A DNA stretch of 64,000 nt from Hydractinia symbiolongicarpus (lineage: Eukaryota > Cnidaria > Hydrozoa > Anthoathecata > Hydractiniidae), in assembly GCF_029227915.1 (NCBI RefSeq), contig NC_079885.1, positions 8,308,001 through 8,372,000 of the forward strand, in the 5' to 3' direction. The notes below the pieces were generated by a model. The model saw nothing but the letters and a program-made list of their open reading frames with translations, was not told the origin of the DNA and searched no databases. Shown here in pieces: positions 37,801-47,009 of this stretch; position 1 is the first letter of the stretch, and the number at the start of each line of letters is the position of its first letter. Position numbers and translations under genes: made by a program.

Positions 37801-38432
37801 ACTGTCTTTGTGGTCCATCCTGGGATAATTAATGATGCTAACCACATAAAATACAAATCACTATATACACACTTAAATTAGTGGATTAAAAAAGATATTT
37901 TTATCTAGAATCTTTTGCAAAATTTGAATTGTCAAACTGCTATGTATTGCTCGCTTGTATTAAGTATTTTTTAGCAAACTGCAATTCTGTGTATACAGTA
38001 ATCTCGAGCTTCCCCAATTTATTATTTTTTTTTTAAATATTACCGCACTTTTTAAAATTTCAGGGCTTTTGTGCTATAGTAAAAGTTAAAATTTCAGACA
38101 TTTTTTAAAAGGTTACCTGCGTTATCTCGACAATTCACATCAGCACCTTGCCTTATCAAATTTTTGGTGGCTTCAAGATCTCCTTTAGTGGCTGCAATAT
38201 GCAATTGGGTTTCACCACTTTTATTTTTTGGACGGTTTATTCGAGATAAAGGAGACAACTTTCTGACTTTTTTTGCTTCCTGGATATCTTCACCACTGTC
38301 ATCATTTTTGCCTTCTTTTGCTGTCATGGAGAGCAAGTAAGCCATTTGTTGACGTTCTGTTAATGGCATAGCAAAACCTGCCCCACCACCGTCCAAACTT
38401 TTCCCTTTGCGTCTTTTAAATGGCCGATCCAT
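19846..38432 (-). CDS. ANKRD11: ANKRD11/ANKRD12 homolog, giant ankyrin-repeat nuclear protein
   Basis: Eight exons join with consistent phase: 38432-38117, 37241-37099, 35757-35607, 32237-23491, 23352-23299, 22496-22362, 20938-20834 and 19977-19846. They total 9783 nt, or 3260 aa. Donors include GTAACC, GTAAGT, GTACAA, GTGAGT and GTAAGC. Residues 1-70 hold a basic start and a conserved PLTERQQMAYLLSMTA block. Residues about 71-200 form three to four ankyrin repeats (GETQLHIAATKGD; WTPLHEACNHGHYKVAKVLL; TPLHDASANAHLK; SPIDVADG). The large exon encodes a Lys/Ser-rich region and a Gln-rich repeat region. The last four exons encode a coiled coil ending RLRYKINR. Vertebrate ANKRD11/12 are chromatin co-regulators that bind p160 coactivators and HDACs, and their bulk also lies in one huge exon. 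The Gln-rich part is an addition relative to human. The assignment to an ANKRD11/12 ancestor rests on the ankyrin exons. The last four exons are inferred from splice sites and phase. Confidence 0.88.
20939..22361. other. Intron 6 of the ANKRD11/12 homolog
   Basis: The intron contains a minus-strand open frame with its own ATG at 21788 (98 codons to 21492). I do not recognise it, and it could be a chance frame or an intronic element fragment. Nothing else is evident. Confidence 0.35.
23491..32237 (-). CDS. ANKRD11: Large 8.75-kb exon of the ANKRD11/12 homolog
   Basis: One continuous frame of 2915 codons lies between the acceptor TTTTCTTTGTAG and the donor GTGAGT. The start is not an ATG; the frame is entered from the upstream exon by completing a split Asp codon. 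Residues about 205-1600 are Lys/Ser/Glu-rich with many KKHK-type basic clusters that would act as nuclear localisation signals (KHKKHKDKSKD, KKKKKKRSS). Residues about 1650-2640 are dominated by Gln (see separate entry). Residues about 2700-3119 return to ordinary composition, with blocks such as CLSSEEIISKVADCILEL and RKVNLEPCDMLRTLINSDL that look like folded or interaction segments. Intact length despite heavy repeats argues for purifying selection on the frame. Confidence 0.9.
24950..27330 (-). repeat. In-frame Gln-rich coding minisatellite
   Basis: The large exon holds dozens of 8-11 residue units of the form QLLAEQQQKQQ, with variants HLAEQQ, RLVEQQ, FAEQQ and LLVEQQ. Together they give a stretch of several hundred residues that would form a long charged/Gln coiled coil. 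At DNA level this is a degenerate 24-33 bp minisatellite, with near-perfect neighbours at about 25760-25870 (repeats of a 36-bp unit). It explains the long antisense open frames, rich in Cys or in Leu/Phe, on the other strand. Confidence 0.9.
32238..35606. other. Intron 3 of the ANKRD11/12 homolog
   Basis: A 3.4-kb AT-rich intron. An 11-bp inverted repeat (CAATTGCACAT/ATGTGCAATTG) lies just past its 5' part in neighbouring sequence at about 35260-35298. No coding block or RNA gene was recognised. Confidence 0.45.
35758..37098. other. Intron 2 of the ANKRD11/12 homolog with a foldback element
   Basis: At about 36850-37033 inverted ends TTGACTGTAGTG and CACTACAGTCAA, with further matching of ATGTTAA-type flanks, mark a foldback element of about 180 bp. 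The rest is AT-rich with no gene. Confidence 0.45.
37665..37860 (+). mobile_element. tRNA-derived SINE in intron 1 of the ANKRD11/12 homolog
   Basis: A tRNA-like head has an A-box region TACAGCTCAACCGGTAGAG (37675-37693) and a B box GGTTCAATTCC (37713-37723) that fits the consensus GGTTCRANTCC. Downstream, a core hairpin GCTCAAATGGGAGC plus flank (37769-37806) is shared with the SINE at 45 kb. It lies antisense to the host gene. The ends are approximate. Confidence 0.65.
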
Positions 38433-38442
38433 TATATCATAT

Positions 38443-38460
38443 CCTAGAATTTTTGATAAA
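38443..38460 (-). promoter_or_regulatory. 3' splice acceptor-like site before the ANKRD11/12 ATG
   Basis: On the minus strand TTATCAAAAATTCTAG ends 11 nt before the ATG at 38432. This suggests an upstream non-coding exon or a trans-spliced leader. Confidence 0.35.
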
Positions 38461-39146
38461 AATGATAACTAATGGGTCATACAGTATGGGTTTGTATTTT
38501 TACCTGTGTGTTTCTCTCATATACCTATTTCTTACGAAAAAAACCTCTGATAGTCTACCAAATTTACTGTCACAGTGTAATCTAAATGTAATCTTTGTAA
38601 ATCTTTAAATCTTTGTAATTTTGCTTAAATATATTGTTATGCCTCCTCCACTTATCCTTTTTGGTAATTCATTTCACCAAGTTCTTCTAATGTGTCTGCG
38701 GAGGGGAGCATAAAGGGCCTATACTTATGCTACTACTTATGCTTAGGTGTTAAAACTTAGCATACTGGTGAAAGCCTTGATACAAACAGATTCCAGGTAA
38801 CAAAATAATTTGATGGCATCATTGGGATTGAAAGTGACGTCACATACACCTAAAATAGGATTCCTATTTTATTCTACTGAGTAATATGGGGAAACAAAAT
38901 CATTGAATATTCTAAAATTTTAAATTTAAATTTTTGATTATTATTGTAACTGGAAATCATAGCTAACTTAACTTACATAAACTTTATTTCTCTATATAAG
39001 AACAATTTTAAAAGAAAAATAATAAACCTGAAAATTGATGAACAATAAAAACAAAATAAGAACAACGGCAAGGCTGAAAATTTATTTATTTTCTCTTTTT
39101 CTCTGAAAAACAACTTTGAAAATATCTTTAAAGGAAATTTTTTTCA

Positions 39147-39356
39147 CATAATCAGTTACGAAAGGTTATTTTCAGACTACATATACTTTTTTTTTCTTTT
39201 ATAACACACTTGTCACGGTTTTTTTAGCTATAATACATTATCTTTCAGTAAAAATATTCAGCCTCAACAATTCCTCTTTAAATTAAAATTCATGAATAAT
39301 TAATTAGTTCTGCTTAATATAGCTTTAGTTTATGTGCTTGCAAAATTGTACAGAAG
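39147..39356 (+). repeat. Left copy of a ~200-bp direct repeat
   Basis: This segment recurs in the same orientation at 42311-42497, about 3.2 kb away, with clear but diverged similarity (shared blocks TTCAGCCTCAACAATTCCTCT and AATTCATGAATAATT, allowing one-base changes). The pair brackets the minisatellite and MITE region. It could be LTR-like ends of a decayed element or a segmental duplication. Confidence 0.7.
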
Positions 39357-39579
39357 ATGGCGCATTATAAGACGATTTTCATTATGCTACACTGCATGAG
39401 CTAACTTTCGATTGCATATAAACTTTAAAATAAAGTTTTGTTCATTGGATGATTAAACAATTTGATGCACTGTTAGATTCTTATTGGCTTAAAAATCATT
39501 TTAGCCTCGTTCTCAGAAAAAATCTGTCAAAATGAGGATTTAGGCTTTAGCCTAGATAAGTTTCGGGCGTCCAGCCTAG

Positions 39580-39622
39580 CTGTGCTGTCTCTATCTATCT
39601 ACCTATCTCTCTATCTGTATCT
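39580..39622. repeat. (CTAT)n-type microsatellite
   Basis: A short imperfect run of CTATCTAT / CTATCTCT words. Confidence 0.7.
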
Positions 39623-40199
39623 CCTCAGGCATTTTTAAAGATTCCGCCAAATCAAAAACATCTTATCAACACTCATAAATGCATAGCGACTTTAAAAATT
39701 GGCAAATATATTACCCCCGGCCGAAAAATGCAATATATATTTTAAATATAAAATTTTTCCAAAAAATATGGAAATGAGTGAGGGCAATAAAATTGCTGTG
39801 GTATTTTTAACTTAGCAAAAACAATTACAAACATACTGGCAGCAATTTGCCGCTGTTGACCATTTTTTCTCCACAAAAAAATAGAAAAAACACATCGAAC
39901 AAGGTTACAACAAGGGTATAAGGGAGTTTCTTTCCATAGTGAAAATATAAGGAAAACAAACAATACAATACAGGGTCTGAATCAAATATTAAAAGGGATT
40001 TTGCGATCATCAAGATAAGTTTTTCTCTTCTTGCTTTTACATTTTCGTATTTTTGTTTTTAAAAATGCAAAAATTTCTGGATAAAGCTTAAAAATCTTCA
40101 TATTTAACTCTGAAAATGACCATACAAAATTTGGCATATAAAATGATAATAAACTGAATAGATAGAGTAGAACAAAAGGCTTTGTCATATCTTAGGGAT

Positions 40200-40480
40200 C
40201 CTCTCCACAGCCGTTTCAAAATTGATTGTTTCAATTCGTATAGTATTTGAAACGATCTCTATACAATTTTGAAACAAATGTTAAAAAAAAATTACCAAAA
40301 AATTCCTTTCAAATTCATTTCCACTCGTTACAAAATGTTTCAAATCGCTTCATTTAAATGAAAATCGTTTTGTAATTGTTTCCAAATGTTTCCCAGTCGT
40401 TTCAAAAAAACTTAAATTAATCCGTTTCAACACTTCGTTAAATTCTTATCAGTTCAAATCGTTTCAAAATAGCTTCTAAT
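40200..40480 (+). repeat. Degenerate GTTTC-phased repeat, left block
   Basis: GTTTC or GCTTC words recur every 10-12 bp through AT-rich spacers (for example AAATGTTTCAAATCGCTTCA). A matching block lies at about 41790-41990 on the far side of the 53-bp minisatellite. Confidence 0.55.
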
Positions 40481-40575
40481 ATAACACATGTTTATTATAC
40501 ATTGCTGATTTCTAAGGAAATGAACTATCAAATTATGCAAATGTCTGCATTTTTTGCCATAAAAATAACATCGCT

Positions 40576-40905
40576 GTAGATCGATTAAAAATCATGAAAA
40601 CAGGATCTTAGAAAGCGAAAAGATCACCGTAGATTGTTTAAAAATCATGAAAACAGGATTGTAGAAGGCAAAAAGATAGCCGTAGATTGTTTAAAAATCA
40701 TGAAAAGGGATGGTAGAAAGCAAAAAGATTGTCGTAGATTGTTTAAAAATCATGATAATGGAATTGTAGATAGCGAAAAGATTGCCATAGATGGTTTAAA
40801 AATCATGAAAACGGCATCGTAAAAAGCGAAAAGATTGCCGTAGACCGTGTAAAAATCTTGAAACCAGCACCATAGAAAGCGAAAAGATTGCTGCATATCG
40901 TTTAA
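40576..40905 (+). repeat. 53-bp minisatellite, interrupted by a MITE
   Basis: Six regular copies start at 40576, 40629, 40682, 40734, 40787 and 40840, followed by a partial copy. Each has GTAGATTGTTTAAAAATCAT and ends in GCGAAAAGATTGCC-type sequence. The array resumes after the insertion at 41658 and runs to about 41765. Confidence 0.85.
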
Positions 40906-41657
40906 CCCTATTCGGTCCGGAGGGGGGGATTCCGCTCCCCTGATGGTTTTTTTTAAAATAACTCCTTATTACTATGTTATATATGGCTATGATACCTATT
41001 GAGTTTCAATATTTATCTATTGGACACCTGAATGCCAAATTATTAGGTCCCATACCTTTTACAGGCTTTGATATTGGCCATTACTTGAAACTACCCCTAA
41101 ATATCTCTACGAAATCCTTATAATGGGTAAAATTTAATAACTCCTGTTAGCATTATCCTTAGAACTTGAAACTTGCAACACAACTTTGTTTTATTAAGAA
41201 GAATCATTTTGCATAATTTGTACACATGATTAATCCGGTTTTCCAATTTTGTCAGATTTTAGCGGAAAATTGAAAAAAAACAACAGATTTTCGGGCAATT
41301 TTTGGCAATTTTTTATGTGACCCACATAAAAATCGGAAAATGTTAAACAACTTTTATTTAGCTTTCAGAAACTTCAAAGAGAATCCAAAAATTTGATCTG
41401 GAACAAAAGTAATTAAATTTTAGGCAGATGGTGCCATCTTTAAAAATTTTGAACTTTCTGATGACGTCACAGAAAATGTGCTGACGCAAGCAAAAATTTA
41501 TTGCTGCCATTTTGTTCCTTTTATGACGTACTATAAGTGTGCCAAGTTTGATTCAATTTGAACAACCCTATGAAAAGTTATTGAGGGGGGGAAAGGGGGG
41601 GGGGGCGGATTCCGCCTCCGGTCATAGTATGTTCGAAAAACCTTGAACCGAATAGGG
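40906..41657. mobile_element. piggyBac-like MITE with TTAA target duplication
   Basis: A 752-bp element starts CCCTATTCGGT and ends ACCGAATAGGG, a perfect 11-bp terminal inverted repeat. It is flanked on both sides by TTAA (40902-40905 and 41658-41661). Subterminal GC-rich parts (GGATTCCGC and GCGGATTCCGCC) are also inverted. CCC...GGG ends plus TTAA duplications fit the piggyBac superfamily. There is no transposase, so it is non-autonomous. It splits the 53-bp minisatellite. Confidence 0.8.
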
Positions 41658-41789
41658 TTAAATACAGTCAAAATGGCATTGTAGCAAAAAGATCGCTGTA
41701 GGCCGTTTAAAAATCATGGAAACAGCATCATAAAAAATGAAAAGATCATCGTAGATTGCATAGTTTTACGTAATAAATTCGTCACTTTT

Positions 41790-41990
41790 TTAATTGTTTT
41801 TTAATTGCTTTGGGGAAACAATTCGTTTCAGAACTTGTTTCGTAATTCGTTTTAAATTTTGTTTCTAGATTCGCTTGAAAATAGTTTCAAAATCGTTTCC
41901 CGATCGCTTCCACTTAGTATCATTTTTGATCTTAACAAATATAATAAATTACAATCGTTTTCAAATCATTTCAAATTACTCCAGGTTTGT
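41790..41990 (+). repeat. Degenerate GTTTC-phased repeat, right block
   Basis: This block has the same 10-12 bp recurrence of GTTTC as at 40200-40480 (TTCGTTTCAGAACTTGTTTC and similar). It lies on the right side of the minisatellite. Confidence 0.5.
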
Positions 41991-42310
41991 TTCATGAAAG
42001 GATCTGTAAAGGATTTTAAAAAATGTTGATATGATCTTGAATATAATATGAAACGATGGTGGAGACGGTTAGCTATATGGTTCGAAGACCATGATAACAA
42101 CAGAAAGCAATTGTTGGTGTGCAAACGAAATATATATGGTGATTTTTGATGCTGCTGTGCGACATCCAAAAAACTTGCATACATGCAAAATTACATTTAA
42201 GCAGTATATACTGTACTTCCCTATTTGTTTTCTTATAAACATATTGTTACAAAGTCAAAAATAGCATGCCAGGGAGTGGGGCATGAGTTTAAGGTGGCAG
42301 TAACCCTTAA

Positions 42311-42497
42311 CATAATTAGTTACGGAAGGTTACTTTTAAACTATATGTCCATATTTTTTCTGTTATAACACCCTTGTCACGATTTTATAGCTATATTCAG
42401 CCTCAACAATTCCTCTCTAAATTACAATTCATGAATAATTCATTAGTTCTGCCGAACATAGCTTTAGTCTATGCGCTTGCGAAATTTTACAGAAAGA
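42311..42497 (+). repeat. Right copy of the ~200-bp direct repeat
   Basis: See the copy at 39147-39356. Shared order of blocks with scattered substitutions and a short deletion. Confidence 0.7.
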
Positions 42498-43465
42498 AAT
42501 TATTTAAGAGAAACGTTAATAACCAACAAAAATGGCACATATAGTAAAAATAAACTCTGATCTCCAATAGCGCCTCACCACAAGAACTCTATCTTCTGAT
42601 AGCATTTTCGTTATTTTTTAAAATTTTAACACAAGCTTTGTAAATCATTTAGCTTTAAAAAAGTGTACGGAATTTTTGTTTCTGAATATTTTCTTTTGAC
42701 AGTGGCTAGATGCACCATGATATGGTAAGATTCCTTTTAAAACCAAACAAAAGGCTATTGCGTGAATTACTGAATTTCGCAAATTTTAGGTGGGGCTTGT
42801 GGTCTTCCTTCTTCCTGTCAGTCAGTTTACCCCAGACTGACCCATCGAAAATTGACTTTTTGAGGAATTTTTCGTTCAAGAAGATCTCACAAATCAATTT
42901 TGAAAAACAACTGCGTAGTGCGTAACAAATATTATTGCCTATCTGAATAGCAAAATATGTTGGGTTAGTTTGACAGACAGCTTTTTGTAAGCTTTATTCG
43001 CAAGGTTGTTTGCGTATATCATACGTCTTGTTGACAATGGTCACAAGGAACATGAGTGTGCAGACTTGACAAAAATGCCACATATATATACGAAGACAAA
43101 CTTTGGTGTTGTTAAATTTTATCTTTTCTCCTCTCTACTATCACTTATGATAAAGTTAGCATACAGTGGTACAATTTTTACATTTTTTTATCAAAAAAAA
43201 ACATTAGTATTTACCTTGTGTTTGCTGTTTTGCCACCATGTTGTGGCTAATTTTGAAGATTAAAGGGAGCCAGAGGTATATAATGATGTTGGAATTATAT
43301 TATAGAGCTTAAAAAGTTAATTAAGGAGTATTTTAATTTTTTTTTAAAAAAGCTCTTTTCGTTCTCAAGATATTCATATTTAAAGAATTTCAGATTTAAT
43401 TTTGTTGCATAAAGTATGATGTCATATTTAAATATAGCTAATTTGGACATTTTCTATCATCAGTA

Positions 43466-44579
43466 CAGTACTGGAATCAGGACACCTAACATCGTGGATC
43501 GCGTATCATGAGCGTCGTGCACGATTCACGATGCTTTCACGATAGTAAATTTTTTTAGCATAATGAAGGTTGCGATCCATTGCAGGGTCGACTTCCACGA
43601 TGCATCGTGACTTTCACGATCTATATCGCGACCGTCATGATAAATCTTTAAACATTATAAAAATCATGTAATTAATGTCATGAGAGAATAGCACAATTAA
43701 ATATGAATAATTGTATTTTGTTTTTTTTTTAAATAAAAAATATTTTCGTTGTTGTAAGCTTTTTTCTTCTTTAGACTCTAACTTATTTAGCTGTTCTACG
43801 GGCCAACCCGACCCTAACTTTCATGATAAAAAAATAATAAAAATATCAACAAACATTTTCTTATCCCATCTCATGAAAAAAAAAATTATATTATATATAT
43901 ATACAAGCGAAAAACAAGAAAGATCATTGTCGTAACACCCTCCTTCATTATGATTAATATATGTTTAAAATTACACTGCTTCCTAAAATCTTAAATTTTT
44001 TAGTCAATATCATTTAGGAAAAATATTAATATCATTAAATCTGTTTCAGTGATATTAGAAAAATAATTAAAAAACGTAAAATACGCATGTCGTAACACCC
44101 TTCACCGTTATGAGACAAATAAATAATTTTAATGTCGCAAAAGACTTTAAATATTGTCAACTAAACTACTTACTATGTACTATCTACTTCGCACGTAGAA
44201 CAAAAAATTAAGTTGGAGTCACCAAATCCAATTTCTAATAAAAATACAAGAAAATACAACAATACAAATATATAACAATAAAAATAAATACAAATAACAA
44301 TACAAAAATACAACAAAAAAATACAAAAAAATGTAAAAAAAAACAAAAACAAAGACACAAGATTAGCTATACACATTTATTGTTTAATATTTTTAATGTT
44401 ATTCACGATCCATCGCAAAAATCACGATTAATTGACGATCGCGATATTTTATACATCGCGACTATCGCAAAGCTCTTTGTTAACATTTTTTCTATCGCGA
44501 TGGTCACGATAGGATCACGGATCGTTCGTGTCGCACATTATACACGCTCATGATGTTAGGTGTCCTGATTCCAGTACTG
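43466..44579. mobile_element. TA-flanked non-autonomous DNA transposon (Tc1/mariner-like ends)
   Basis: Terminal inverted repeats of about 30 bp begin CAGTACTGGAATCAGGACAC, and both ends are flanked by TA. The element is 1114 bp. A CAGT start and TA duplication fit Tc1/mariner, though internal sequence gives no transposase. Inside, CACGAT/ATCGTG words recur in both arms (43500-43640 and 44400-44530), so subterminal regions are palindromic as well. A GTCGTAACACCCTyC motif occurs twice (43929 and 44089). Confidence 0.75.
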
Positions 44580-45001
44580 TAATTTTAGACCTGTTAAGGG
44601 ATGTGCATTAAAACTTTATCAATGCAAAAGTTGAATTGATTATACAACATAAAATTTTTTGCCAAAATGACTCTTGTTTGCTCATCCCAGGCCTCTTAAC
44701 CAATGACCCACTAACTCAGGATACACAATTTGGTTTGTATATATAGGCCCTTATATGTTTACTTACAAAATTTGATTACAAACTGACATGCATATCTTTC
44801 TCAAGATATGGGAGTCGCCAACAAAAAATTAGGATGCCTGGAAGGCGCAAAGGAGTGTCATTTAGACAAAAAATTTAAATCCTAACTGCAGATGACCTAA
44901 AACAATGGGACCTGGAGTGAAAGCCTGTCAAAGCAGTACCACCGCCACAAGGAAAATAAAAATCTGCAAATCAAGGGTCTTTAGTTAAATAGATATTACC
45001 A

Positions 45002-45295
45002 GCGCCGTAGGTTTATGGTTATAGCTCTCGTACTCTGTGCAGGAGACTGGGGTTCGATTCCTCGTGACTGCGATTAAACATGGGCGAGTGAATGTTACCA
45101 TAGCCCCGGGTTAACCCAAGCCATGTGAGGGAAATTAGGGCGATGACACACTATATGGGCCGTTGGATGTTGCCGGGAGTTGTCTAGTAGAGGGTGGGCC
45201 CTAATTGAGTCTGCGTAGCTCAAAAATGAGCATTAAATACTCTAGGACTCTCTATATCTAAGCCATGGCCCCTCCTGAAAATAATAAACAATTGT
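45002..45295 (+). mobile_element. tRNA-derived SINE with intact pol III boxes
   Basis: A-box-like TGGTTATAGC (45016-45025) and perfect B box GGTTCGATTCC (45051-45061). The body includes a core segment (45214-45252, GTAGCTCAAAAATGAGC then ATTAAATAC) that matches the intron-1 SINE at 37769-37806 in about 30 of 38 positions. It ends in an AT-rich tail near 45290. Confidence 0.7.
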
Positions 45296-45853
45296 TCTAA
45301 AATAACGTTTAAAGAAAATTAATACAGGGACACAATATATGTCAACTAGGATTATTCATAACTATAGCTAATGAAGAACCATAAAAAACAAAAAAGCTCC
45401 TTGGCGCTCCAAACAAAACAAGCGAGCAAACAAAACAAAAAGTTCCTTGGTGTTCCAAATTCGAAGTTACCTCTGCCATTATGCTTTGCATAAACCTGAT
45501 GGTACTTCATGTGTTACGACACATTTACCCTTAGCTGTTTTGATATTTCGCTTACAGTGAAATAAAAACCATCATAAAAACAACAAGAAGCCCTGGGGGT
45601 TCTAAGAATTTCCGCTCGCTACCAAAATATTTGATGACAACCTGCTAATTTGTTGTGTTATCATGTCAAACATTCGAAGAGGTTTGGTGCATGAAGCTCT
45701 GAAGATAAAGCACACAATTATATCTTACAACAAACGCAAAAAAAACGAAACGTGTCATAATAAACTCACATTTTAAAAGAAATTGCTAACAAAAAATACA
45801 ACCTATCATTTATGGTTGAAAGTCTTGCGATTGAAACGTTTATGGTCTTAAGC

Positions 45854-46355
45854 GGCATTTAGTTGACAAAAAATCAAAATGTTGATGTGACCATCATTTT
45901 CAGCATACTTTTTTTAATAACTGTGCCAATGTTTGTCGAAAATAAAGTAGTTTTAATTTTTGGACAAATTTTGGCCTAAAATGGCATTTAGGTGACAAAA
46001 ATCAAAATTTTGATGTCACCATTATGTTCAGCATACTTTATTTGTTTACTGTGCCAAATTTTGTTGAAAATAAAGTAGTTTTAATTTTTGGACCAATTTT
46101 GGCCTAAAATGACATTTAAGGTGGCAAAAAACCAAAATTTTGATGTCACCATCATGTTCAGCATACGTTAACTGTGTCAAATTTTGTTGAAAATAAAGTA
46201 GTTTTAATTTTTGGACCAATTTTGGCCTAAAATGACATTTAGGTGACAAAAATCAAAATTATGATGTCGCCATTATGTTCAGCATACTTTTTTTGTTAAC
46301 TGTGCCAAATTTTGTCAAAAACAAATACCAATTTTGGCCTGAAACGTCATTTAGA
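45854..46355 (+). repeat. ~125-bp tandem repeat, four copies
   Basis: Units start at about 45854, 45983, 46111 and 46234, with a partial unit at 46346 (periods 129, 128, 123 and 112). Shared blocks are TTTAGGTGACAAAAATCAAA, GATGTCACCATyATGTTCAG and GAAAATAAAGTAGTTTTAAT. A related single copy lies near 61690-61810. Confidence 0.8.
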
Positions 46356-46672
46356 TTACTTCACGGTACTTAGGAAGCTTGGGTACGAAGTCTAAATCTG
46401 TGACGTTGCAATTGACCATTTGGGACAGGGTTAGTTAGTTAGTCAGTTATCTATCCTCCTCTCAGAGGAACGGGAAATCCCAGGGTCGATTTTTTCTCAA
46501 AAAATGCTCCGAAAGAAAAAACGACGGTTTTAAAGAATTTCCTACGCCTTTGGGCGCGGAAATTCAATTAAAACATTCGCCTGTTTATATAGCGAAAGGC
46601 CGCCGCTTCACAACATTGTACATTCCTATTCACTGCAATAACAATATTTTATAGAGGACTGATTTAATAAAT

Positions 46673-47005
46673 TTAGATATTGTCAGAATCGATGTTACAT
46701 TCTGATACAATACTCTGGAGGTCAACGTCACTCATTATCACATTTGTTGTTGTTCTTGTGCCTCTAAGACATAGTAGGCAACTCCTCAACAAAGCAAAAT
46801 TTAATCTCGTCTTAATCCATAAGCTGGACATGCTTTTGGTAACCTTTCTTTTTGCAGCTAGATGTTCGGCCACTTGAGAATAGAAACGACTACATTCCCG
46901 TCTCGTTCCATCAAAACACGTAAAAACAAGAGGGGTGAAAGACCCGTGTTCAACCTGCAGTATACGTTGGTTATACTGTCTTTTCTTTTTGACCTTATAT
47001 TGTCT
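46673..47005 (-). pseudogene. Retroelement polyprotein C-terminal remnant
   Basis: A minus-strand frame without a true ATG is open for about 110 codons up to a stop near 46673. It carries QYNQRILQVEHGSFTPLVF, then a GTRRECSRFYSQVAEHLA block, then FALLRSCLLCLRGTRT. I recognise the pattern as the tail of a pol-like protein abundant in cnidarian genomes (QVEHGsFTPLVFs..GGmG.E...fy.rLA...W.R...sFaLLRS...CLRGsR). That is recalled family knowledge, not a search result. The conserved Gly-Gly-Met-Gly is replaced here by FDGTR, and the upstream catalytic part is absent, so it is a remnant. Confidence 0.6.
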
Positions 47006-47009
47006 TTTC

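Noticed and set aside
45002..45075. Possible true tRNA gene
   Set aside because: Perfect B box, but no matching acceptor stem; the long body and shared 3' core indicate a SINE.
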